This document shows, one piece after another, positions 1-5,911 of a stretch of 13,221 nt of DNA. This stretch comes from an uncultured Oscillospiraceae bacterium (GTDB lineage: Bacteria > Bacillota > Clostridia > Oscillospirales > Acutalibacteraceae), in NCBI GenBank assembly GCA_900540295.1, contig UQFM01000050.1, forward strand, positions 1 to 13,221, in the 5' to 3' direction. Made by a program: the position numbers and the translations under genes. Numbering within the stretch: the stretch's first letter is position 1; the number at the start of each line of letters is the position of its first letter. A model generated the notes under the pieces. That model did not search any database and was not told where the DNA came from. It was given only the letters and a program-made list of their open reading frames with translations.

Positions 1-16
1 TTTTCTGCTATGCATA

Positions 17-45
17 TTGTATCTTTTTTTGAAATGTGATATACT
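17..45 (+). promoter_or_regulatory. Probable sigma-A promoter of the MFS transporter
   Basis: A -35-like TTGTAT (17-22) lies 17 bases before TATACT (40-45). TG sits one base upstream of the -10 box, giving an extended -10 that can offset the weak -35. Transcription would start near 52, leaving a leader of about 29 bases with no room for a riboswitch. This is a match by eye only. Confidence 0.55.
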
Positions 46-80
46 TTTTTTGTTAAAAATATATTGTTTGGGGGAAAGAA

Positions 81-1445
81 ATGGCAGAGAAAACAAATAA
101 GCTCGGCGGGCGAATATGGTTCAATATTATTCTGTTCGGATTTATGGGGCAAATCGCCTGGGCTGTAGAGAATATGTTTTTTAACACATTTCTCTACAAT
201 GCAATTTACAACGGTGCTTCACAAACAGCCGTAGACGGTTCTATTGATGTAATGAGTGCTATCAGCATCATGGTTGCCGCGAGTGCATCATTTACGGTGG
301 TGGCTACCTTTTTGGTGGGTACATGGAGTGACAAGGCAGGGAAACGAAAAAGGTTTATTTCTTTCGGATATATACTTTGGGGTATTGTGACCGCCGCTTT
401 TGGTGTAATTTCGAGAGACAATACTGCATCGCTTTTTCATTTAACGGATGAAGTAAAAATTCTGACCGTGACGGTTGCCATTGTAATTGTAATGGACTGC
501 GTAATGTCTTTCATCGGTTCAAGCGGAAACGATGCCGCCTTTAACGCATGGGTTACCGATGTGACCTCGACCAAAAACCGCGCTACGGTGGAAAGTGTTC
601 TGGCGTTACTGCCGCTAATTGCCACCGCCGCAGTTATGGGGTTGGCAGGAGCTGTCGGTACAATCGGTTACGATGTCTTCTTTATCGTACTCGGCGCAAT
701 CGTATCGGTTTGCGGTATTTGCGGATTGTTTACTTTGAAGGACGGTCAAATACATACAGAAGTCAGTGAATCCTATTTAAAAGATTTGGTGTACGGCTTT
801 AAACCGTCTGTTGTAAAAGAAAATAAAAAGCTTTATTTGGCATTAACAGCCTGCTGTTTGTCTTCTACGGCATTTCAGGTATTCTTCCCGTACATCTTTA
901 TTTATCTCGGCAATGTAATGCATTTTAGCTTGGACAGCGTATTGGCGTCTTTAACACCAACGATTATTGCGGCTGCCGCTGCAGTGCTCATTTTAGCTAT
1001 TGCTTTGCTGATTTTTACAGGTAAACTGATGGATAAATTCGGCAAAGACAAATTCATGGTTTTTTCGGTGATTTTATATTTGTTAGGTTTAATTGCGACG
1101 GGGTTTGCAAAGAATATAGCTGTATTCTTTGTGTGCGCCGTACCCGCCTTACTCGGTTGGGCATTATTTTCTATTGCAATGAACGCATCTGTTCGCGACT
1201 TTATGCCCGAGGGGAAAGTCGGTGTTTTTCAAGGTATTCGTATTATTTTCTTTGTATTGATTCCGATGATTGTCGGACCGTTTATCGGCAATTTGGTTTG
1301 TCGAATTTCATCCGTGACCTATACCAATGAATATGGAGTTGTTACATCTGCACCCGGTTCTGTTATGTTTTGGGCGGCAGCGGCGGTTGCAATTTTCATT
1401 TTAATTCCTGTTATGGTGTTGCGCAAAAAGGAAAAGAAAGCATAA
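81..1445 (+). CDS. MFS transporter, GPH/SLC45-like (probable sugar:cation symporter)
   Basis: A 454-residue polytopic membrane protein, the usual size for a 12-helix major facilitator. The loop after helix 2 carries motif A as GTWSDKAGKRKRF (about residues 80-92), and a weaker copy, GKLMDKFGKDKF (314-325), marks the second half, as expected of two six-helix repeats. The conserved stretch around D160-R167 (DVTSTKNR) resembles glycoside-pentoside-hexuronide/SLC45-type carriers, so secondary transport of a sugar or glycoside is the best guess; the substrate cannot be read from sequence. The tail is short and basic (RKKEKK). The start is supported by a purine-rich GGGGGAAAG at 70-78. It has its own promoter and a terminator, so it looks monocistronic, and no glycosidase or regulator lies beside it to hint at a substrate. 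The fold is secure, the subfamily less so. Confidence 0.85.
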   Translation: MAEKTNKLGGRIWFNIILFGFMGQIAWAVENMFFNTFLYNAIYNGASQTAVDGSIDVMSAISIMVAASASFTVVATFLVGTWSDKAGKRKRFISFGYILWGIVTAAFGVISRDNTASLFHLTDEVKILTVTVAIVIVMDCVMSFIGSSGNDAAFNAWVTDVTSTKNRATVESVLALLPLIATAAVMGLAGAVGTIGYDVFFIVLGAIVSVCGICGLFTLKDGQIHTEVSESYLKDLVYGFKPSVVKENKKLYLALTACCLSSTAFQVFFPYIFIYLGNVMHFSLDSVLASLTPTIIAAAAAVLILAIALLIFTGKLMDKFGKDKFMVFSVILYLLGLIATGFAKNIAVFFVCAVPALLGWALFSIAMNASVRDFMPEGKVGVFQGIRIIFFVLIPMIVGPFIGNLVCRISSVTYTNEYGVVTSAPGSVMFWAAAAVAIFILIPVMVLRKKEKKA

Positions 1446-1455
1446 AGATTTGTTT

Positions 1456-1488
1456 AAAAGCGCTTGCAGAAAATTGTAGGCGCTTTTT
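1456..1488 (+). terminator. Rho-independent terminator after the MFS gene
   Basis: AAAAGCGCTTGCA (1456-1468) pairs with TGTAGGCGCTTTT (1475-1487) across a 6-base loop. This makes a 13-pair stem with two G-U wobbles, followed by T-rich sequence (1484-1488 and 1495-1500). It lies 11 bases past the transporter stop and separates it from the next operon. Confidence 0.75.
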
Positions 1489-1532
1489 ACTGTCTTTTTT
1501 CTTGTAATTAGCTTTTAAAAGCGTGCAGAATA

Positions 1533-1541
1533 TGTTATACT
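1533..1541 (+). promoter_or_regulatory. Probable extended -10 promoter of the LCP-like/transglutaminase/fol operon
   Basis: TATACT (1536-1541) is preceded by TG at 1533-1534, giving an extended -10. The hexamer 17 bases upstream (TTTTAA, 1513-1518) is a poor -35. The start of transcription would be near 1548, about 26 bases before the ATG at 1574. That short leader leaves no room for a tetrahydrofolate riboswitch. Confidence 0.45.
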
Positions 1542-1573
1542 AATTATAAAATCTGTGGAGAAACGAGCAAGCA

Positions 1574-2425
1574 ATGAGAAGGAAAAACAAATTAAACTTT
1601 TCAAGTGAACGCCAAACGAAGGCAAAGCGTACGCGCGCTTTTGTGCTTTCTTTTGTTGCGTTCATTTTGGTGTTTGGTTCTGTTTCATTGTTGGTTTTTA
1701 TGAAATCCTTGGATTTCGATTTGCAAAATCTTGTGAAGAAGCCCGATTCACCGTCTGCTTCGGCTGAAACAACTGCGGCAGAGACCATGCCGATAAAGTT
1801 GTCGGATACCAATGTTTTGCTGGTATGCAGCGGCGGCAACAAGCAATTGTCTTTATTGGCGTTGGTTTCTGCACATGCTGAATCCGAAAGCATAACGGTA
1901 TCTGCCATTGACCCGATGCATATACTCCACACGGAGACGGCTGTCGGTCAAAATTTTCAAAGTGTTTTTGAAAGTCAGGGTCTTGCGGGGTTAAAGAAAG
2001 CAGTAGCTTCCGAATATGATTTGCCGATACACCGTTATATTCAGGTAACAGAAAGCAATCTAAAAAAAGCAATCAGTACGGTTGGAGATATTTCCTTGCA
2101 TGTACCGCAGTCGGTTCAATATCGCGGAACGGATTTCAGCTTGTATTTAGACAGCGGTGAACAGCGCTTGACAGGGGATTTGTTTACAAAATATTTGCAG
2201 TACGTTGATTTGAACGGTAAAACTGCGGCGGCAAGTGCATTGGTAAAAACGGTTTTATTTTCTTTCGGGGAAAATAATCGTGAAAAACTTTTTAACACGC
2301 TTTTCAATTTATCTGATACGGATTTTTCCGTAGTTGATTGCTCAGATTCTTCGGGTGCCGTAAATGTATTTTTGCATATGCGCAATAACATTCAGACAGC
2401 TGATTTACCGATTGCCAAGGAGTAG
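1574..2425 (+). CDS. Membrane-anchored LCP (LytR-CpsA-Psr)-like protein, degenerate
   Basis: 283 residues: a basic N-terminus, one membrane segment (about 22-43), a Ser/Thr/Ala-rich linker (about 57-72), then an extracellular domain that follows the LCP pattern. A strand NVLLV (80-84) and a strand ending SAIDP (110-114) sit where active enzymes have the SIPRD motif. DLPIHRYIQV, then ISTVGDISLHVP and LDSGEQRLTGDLFTKYLQY (192-210), match the usual PIDYYV, GGV and G-x-L-x-G-x-x-A-L-x-Y-x-R-x-R blocks. LCP enzymes attach teichoic acids or capsule to peptidoglycan using those arginines to bind the lipid-pyrophosphate substrate. Here PRD reads as DPM and the final R-x-R is absent, so catalysis is doubtful; a binding or scaffold role is my inference. 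GGAG at 1557-1560 lies 13 bases before ATG, a rather long spacing. The transglutaminase gene follows after 5 bases. Confidence 0.65.
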   Translation: MRRKNKLNFSSERQTKAKRTRAFVLSFVAFILVFGSVSLLVFMKSLDFDLQNLVKKPDSPSASAETTAAETMPIKLSDTNVLLVCSGGNKQLSLLALVSAHAESESITVSAIDPMHILHTETAVGQNFQSVFESQGLAGLKKAVASEYDLPIHRYIQVTESNLKKAISTVGDISLHVPQSVQYRGTDFSLYLDSGEQRLTGDLFTKYLQYVDLNGKTAAASALVKTVLFSFGENNREKLFNTLFNLSDTDFSVVDCSDSSGAVNVFLHMRNNIQTADLPIAKE

Positions 2426-2430
2426 CCACA

Positions 2431-3579
2431 GTGAAAAAAAGACGAATTTTTATTGCGATTTTGGCAGTTGCGGTATGCGTCGTCGCCGCAATGAATTTTA
2501 CCCGTATTTTGCAGAAAATTCCGACAGATTTCTCGGACATACAAATGACATATGATGCAGACGGTAGGTCGCGGTATTATTACAATACACTTTCTGCCGA
2601 AGGTAAAGTGGCGTATACCGTCATTTTAGATACAATTCGGGAACACCCCGAAAGGATTGAAATTCCACAGCTAAACGATGCGGATTTTCATGAGATGTTT
2701 TGCGCATTATCTTATGACAATCCTGAACTTCTGTGTATGACAAATGAAAGCCAGATTGTGATGCGGGGGGCGAAGGCGTATTTTGTTCCCCAATATTGCG
2801 AAGAGTTGTCAGTCTGTGAGTCACACCGCAATGATTTGGAAAATGCGGTGACTGAGATTTTAAGCGGTGTTACACCGAATATGGATGCATACGACACAGA
2901 ATTATATTTTCATGATGTCATATGTGAAAAGGTGGTTTACACGCCTGACGGCGATAATGTTAAGGGCTATTCCGTATATGACGCTTTGGTACAGGGGAAG
3001 GCTGTATGTGAAGGGTATTCACGTTCCGTTCAGCTTTTACTGAACCGTGTCGGGATTTCCAATTACTTGGTCACAGGTATCGGCGCAGATTCGGACGGAA
3101 CTTCTGAAGGACATATGTGGAATGTGGTTACTCTGCAAGGGGAGAATTATTATTTAGATGTAACTTGGGACGATATGGATGAAGACGATATCAACCGTTA
3201 TAATCATACATATTTTAATGTAACTTCGGCAGATATTGAGAAAAATCACTTAGAGATTCAACCTGCAAATAACTGCTGCACTGCAACAGCGTATAATTAT
3301 TTTGTGCGGCAGGGCTTATGTATTTCTAAATACGATGCAAATGCCAAGTCGCTGTTGGTTCAGGAAATCCGAAAAGCCGCTGAAAACGGTTCCGATACTT
3401 TTGAAATCCGTTTCGCAGGCGGTGCGGCTTATGAAAAAGCGGTTATGGACTTGATAGACAACGATCAAATTTCTGATTTGGTGCATAAAGCGGAACGCGG
3501 TGCGGCGATACATTACAAAAGTGTGATGTACGTGTACGACGCAGATATGTTTACTTTACAATTTTCTTTTTCAGAATAA
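2431..3579 (+). CDS. Membrane-anchored transglutaminase-like (papain-fold) protein
   Basis: 382 residues with an N-terminal signal/anchor (about 5-21) and an extracellular transglutaminase-like core. The presumed catalytic triad is complete: C193 in GKAVCEGYS, H228 in EGHMWNVV and D243 in YYLDVTWDD. Residues 40-150 form a region without a recognised motif, and about 290-382 a C-terminal region with a possible alpha/beta repeat. In Gram-positive bacteria such domains act on cell-wall or surface peptides as isopeptide-forming or cysteine-protease-type enzymes; the substrate is unknown here. The start is GTG, supported by AAGGAG (2417-2422) inside the end of the LCP-like gene, 8 bases upstream. 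With only 5 bases between them, the two envelope proteins are probably translated together and may act together. folE follows 14 bases downstream. Confidence 0.8.
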   Translation: MKKRRIFIAILAVAVCVVAAMNFTRILQKIPTDFSDIQMTYDADGRSRYYYNTLSAEGKVAYTVILDTIREHPERIEIPQLNDADFHEMFCALSYDNPELLCMTNESQIVMRGAKAYFVPQYCEELSVCESHRNDLENAVTEILSGVTPNMDAYDTELYFHDVICEKVVYTPDGDNVKGYSVYDALVQGKAVCEGYSRSVQLLLNRVGISNYLVTGIGADSDGTSEGHMWNVVTLQGENYYLDVTWDDMDEDDINRYNHTYFNVTSADIEKNHLEIQPANNCCTATAYNYFVRQGLCISKYDANAKSLLVQEIRKAAENGSDTFEIRFAGGAAYEKAVMDLIDNDQISDLVHKAERGAAIHYKSVMYVYDADMFTLQFSFSE

Positions 3580-3593
3580 GGAGTATCTTTGAT

Positions 3594-4154
3594 ATGGATA
3601 AGCAACGAATTGAGAACGCTGTGCGTGAAATTTTGTGGGCAATCGGGGAAAATCCGGATAGGGAAGGTTTAGCGGAAACCCCGAAGCGCGTTGCAAATAT
3701 GTATGCTGAAATCTTTGCGGGGTTAGAGGATGACCCTGCGCGGCACCTGAAGATTTTTAATGAATCAGATAACGACGAAATGGTCGTTGTGCGGGATATC
3801 CCTATGTATTCTATGTGTGAACATCATTTACTGCCTTTTGTCGGAAAAGCACATATTGCATATATTCCGTCAGACGGTAAAGTTATCGGACTTTCGAAGC
3901 TTGCAAGAATTGTAGATTCTTTTTCAAAAAAACCGCAGTTACAAGAGCGTTTAACTTCGCAGATTGCAGACTTTTTGGAAGAAAATTTATCTCCGAAAGG
4001 GATTGCCGTGGTTGTAGAAGCCGAACATTTATGCATGACTATGCGCGGGGCGCGTGCGGCGGGGGCAAAAACACAGACTTCGGCATTGCGCGGTTCCATG
4101 CGCAAGGATACAAGAACACGTGCGGAAGCGATGATGCTTCTGCGAGGAGAGTGA
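3594..4154 (+). CDS. folE: GTP cyclohydrolase I
   Basis: Converts GTP to 7,8-dihydroneopterin triphosphate and formate, the first committed step of folate synthesis, in the cytoplasm. At 186 residues it is a typical bacterial type IA enzyme. The zinc ligands are visible: C75 and H78 in MCEHHLLPF, and C147 in EHLCMTMRGA. H77 matches the conserved catalytic neighbour. The helical N-terminus has the family pattern NPDREGLAETPKRVANMY, and SKLARIVDSFSKKPQLQERL and QTSALRG are standard core segments. AAGGAG at 3578-3583 overlaps the preceding stop codon and lies 10 bases before the ATG. It heads a folE-folP-folB-folK block in which later gaps are 2 bases, 6 bases and a 4-base overlap. There is no tetrahydrofolate riboswitch in the 14 bases before it. 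Confidence 0.97.
   Translation: MDKQRIENAVREILWAIGENPDREGLAETPKRVANMYAEIFAGLEDDPARHLKIFNESDNDEMVVVRDIPMYSMCEHHLLPFVGKAHIAYIPSDGKVIGLSKLARIVDSFSKKPQLQERLTSQIADFLEENLSPKGIAVVVEAEHLCMTMRGARAAGAKTQTSALRGSMRKDTRTRAEAMMLLRGE
4144..4149 (+). promoter_or_regulatory. Ribosome binding site that fixes the folP start
   Basis: GAGGAG lies 7 bases before the ATG at 4157, inside the end of folE. The folP frame stays open upstream to an ATG at 4031, but that start would overlap folE by more than 120 bases and add residues outside the enzyme's conserved beginning. The site at 4144-4149 supports 4157. Confidence 0.8.
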
Positions 4155-4156
4155 AT

Positions 4157-4993
4157 ATGGCATATTTTCGCGGAAAAAACTTTTCTTTTGAACTGAACCG
4201 CAAAACATATATTATGGGGATTTTGAACATCACTGCCGATTCATTTTTTGACGGCGGGAAGTGGAATACGCCGAAGCGTGCATTGGAACATGCACTGCAA
4301 ATGGAAGCAGACGGCGCAGATATATTAGATATCGGTGCGCAGTCCACCCGTCCCGGGCATATACCGATGTCTGCTGAGGAAGAATTGGCTGTATTGCAGA
4401 ATTATTTACCGCAGATTTCAAAAAACGTTCAGATACCGATTTCCGTGGATACATTTTTCCCGCAGGTTGCAGATTATGCATTATCGCACGGCGCATCCAT
4501 TGTCAATGACGTCAGCGGTATTTTTAATTCTGTTATGGCACAGGTTGTACATTCGCACGGTGCAGGATGGATTGTGATGCACAGCGGTAAAAGCGATGCA
4601 AATCATGCTGTTGCATACAAAGACGGTGTTGTTGAAAATGTAAAAGAATTTTTTTCTGAAATGTGTGAAAAATGCTGTGCGGCAGGCATTTTGAAAGAGC
4701 AGATTTGTTTTGATATCGGTATTGGGTTCGGCAAAGAACGTGCAGACGATTTGAAATTACTGCAGCATATTGCAGAGATAAAACAGCCGTCACAAGCGCT
4801 GATGACCGCACTTTCGTGCAAACGTATTGTTGCAGAGCATACGCATGCGGAGGGGGAGGAACGGCTGTTTGGTACGCTTTCAGCCAATATACTTGCCATA
4901 GCGGGCGGTACGGATTTTATTCGTGTACACCATGTGCGTGAACATAAGCTTGCCGCATGTATGGCAGATGCGATTGTCAGAACAGGGGTATAG
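4157..4993 (+). CDS. folP: Dihydropteroate synthase
   Basis: Condenses dihydropterin pyrophosphate with p-aminobenzoate to give dihydropteroate; this is the sulfonamide target. The 278-residue TIM barrel has the usual length. Landmarks in order: MGILNITADSFFDGG (20-34), DIGAQSTRPG (58-67, the mobile loop 2), SVDTF (96-100), NDVSG (117-121), DIGIGFGK (186-193), K222 in SCKR, and RVH (256-258). N24, D98, N117, D186, K222, R256 and H258 line up with the substrate-binding residues of the E. coli enzyme, so it should be active. Several usually invariant neighbours differ: the TPDSF proline is Ala, GGEST is GAQST, DPGIGFGK is DIGIGFGK, SRKS is SCKR and RVHDV is RVHHV. The start is two bases past the folE stop, with GAGGAG 7 bases upstream. 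folB begins 6 bases after its stop. Confidence 0.95.
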   Translation: MAYFRGKNFSFELNRKTYIMGILNITADSFFDGGKWNTPKRALEHALQMEADGADILDIGAQSTRPGHIPMSAEEELAVLQNYLPQISKNVQIPISVDTFFPQVADYALSHGASIVNDVSGIFNSVMAQVVHSHGAGWIVMHSGKSDANHAVAYKDGVVENVKEFFSEMCEKCCAAGILKEQICFDIGIGFGKERADDLKLLQHIAEIKQPSQALMTALSCKRIVAEHTHAEGEERLFGTLSANILAIAGGTDFIRVHHVREHKLAACMADAIVRTGV

Positions 4994-4999
4994 AGAGTT

Positions 5000-5383
5000 A
5001 TGGATAAAATTAAAATACAGGGATTACGGCTTTATGCATATCACGGTGTAAATCCTGAAGAAAAAGAAGACGGGCAGATGTTCTTTTTAGACATCACTTG
5101 TTTACTGTCTTTATGTGTTCCCTGTGCAACGGATTGTGTCGAGGACACTGTCAGTTATGCAAAAATTTTGAAAACAGCGCGGCAGGCTTTTCTTTCGCAA
5201 AAGTTTGATTTGCTGGAAAAAGCGGCGGAAACGGTGGCTAAAGCTGTGCTTACCGATTTTACGCCTGTTAAAGAGATTACGGTTTGCATACGTAAGCCTG
5301 AGGCGCCGATAAAAGCAGACTTTGAATATGTAGCCGTTGAAATCACAAGAACTGCTGAAGATTACAGGGGGATTACGGAATGA
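5000..5383 (+). CDS. folB: Dihydroneopterin aldolase
   Basis: Cleaves 7,8-dihydroneopterin to 6-hydroxymethyl-7,8-dihydropterin and glycolaldehyde. 127 residues, the normal size for this octameric tunnelling-fold enzyme. The opening IKIQGLRLYAYHGVNPEEK (4-22) is diagnostic. E21, Y53, E73 and K99 (in IRKPEAPI) match the catalytic and pterin-binding residues known as E22, Y54, E74 and K100 in the Staphylococcus aureus enzyme, each shifted by one. The start is 6 bases after the folP stop. Its ribosome binding site is unremarkable: AGGGG at 4984-4988 is 11 bases away and GAGAG at 4993-4997 is too close, so translational coupling to folP is likely. The final bases overlap folK. In some bacteria folB and folK are fused; here they are separate. 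Confidence 0.95.
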   Translation: MDKIKIQGLRLYAYHGVNPEEKEDGQMFFLDITCLLSLCVPCATDCVEDTVSYAKILKTARQAFLSQKFDLLEKAAETVAKAVLTDFTPVKEITVCIRKPEAPIKADFEYVAVEITRTAEDYRGITE

Positions 5384-5856
5384 AAGCTGTAATCGGATTG
5401 GGCACAAATATCGGAGAGCGCGCTGAAAACTTAGAACAGGCGATGTGTGCATTAAAGCTGCTGCCGAATACGGAAATTTTAAAATATTCGTCTGTGTATG
5501 AGACAAAACCTTACGGTTATGCGGAACAATCGGATTTTTTAAATATGGTGTTGATTCTTGAAACGAATCTAACTCCGGAAGTGCTTTTGGGTGCTTGTCT
5601 CGGTATAGAAGCAGGATTCGGTCGGATACGCCGTTTTAAAAACGGTCCGCGTATTTTGGATTTGGATGTTTTATTGATTGAAGACTATGTTTCCGATACA
5701 GATTTATTGCGTGTACCGCATCCTCAAATTTTGAACCGTTCTTTTGTTTTATGCCCATTATTTGAACTTTTTCCGAACGGTAAAGCGTTTTCTTTCGATT
5801 TTTTGGAAGCATACAGGAAGCACCCAAAGGACGATATTAAAGAATACAGAAGATAA
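5380..5856 (+). CDS. folK: 6-hydroxymethyl-7,8-dihydropterin pyrophosphokinase (HPPK)
   Basis: Transfers pyrophosphate from ATP to 6-hydroxymethyl-7,8-dihydropterin, making the substrate of FolP. 158 residues, typical of a stand-alone HPPK. It begins with the family signature IGLGTNIGERAENL (5-18). SSVYETKPYG (37-46) and FLNMV (53-57) shape the pterin pocket. GFGRIRRFKNGPRILDLDVLL (79-99) contains the magnesium-binding aspartates D94 and D96 (D95 and D97 in E. coli). VPHP at 112-115 is also conserved. The ATG overlaps the folB stop as ATGA, and AGGGGG at 5366-5371 lies 8 bases upstream. The stop codon TAA runs directly into the A-tract of the terminator, so this is the last gene of the operon. 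No dhfr or folC follows. Confidence 0.96.
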   Translation: MKAVIGLGTNIGERAENLEQAMCALKLLPNTEILKYSSVYETKPYGYAEQSDFLNMVLILETNLTPEVLLGACLGIEAGFGRIRRFKNGPRILDLDVLLIEDYVSDTDLLRVPHPQILNRSFVLCPLFELFPNGKAFSFDFLEAYRKHPKDDIKEYRR

Positions 5857-5896
5857 AAAAATCCCACACAGTTTCTTAACTGTGCGGGATTTTTTT
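5855..5896. terminator. Bidirectional terminator between folK and the foldase gene
   Basis: A 19-base arm (5855-5873) made of seven A's plus TCCCACACAGTT pairs with AACTGTGCGGGA plus seven T's (5878-5896) around a TCTT loop. The stem has one A-C mismatch. T-tracts follow the stem on both strands, so it can stop both the fol operon and the convergent foldase transcript, whose stop is at 5912. The last two bases of the folK stop codon lie inside the hairpin. Confidence 0.92.
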
Positions 5897-5911
5897 ATCT
5901 TTGTTTGTATA

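Noticed and set aside
1511..1522. 12-base palindrome GCTTTTAAAAGC upstream of the LCP-like gene
   Set aside because: It could be an operator near the -35 position, but it is AT-rich, short and not repeated elsewhere in the window, so chance is likely.
1488..1573. Tetrahydrofolate riboswitch before the operon or before folE
   Set aside because: Leaders are too short (about 26 bases before 1574, 14 bases before folE) and no conserved structure is visible.
4031..4156. Upstream extension of folP to an ATG at 4031 (320 residues)
   Set aside because: It would overlap folE by over 120 bases in another frame, lacks a ribosome binding site, and the conserved enzyme begins after 4157, where GAGGAG sits 7 bases upstream.
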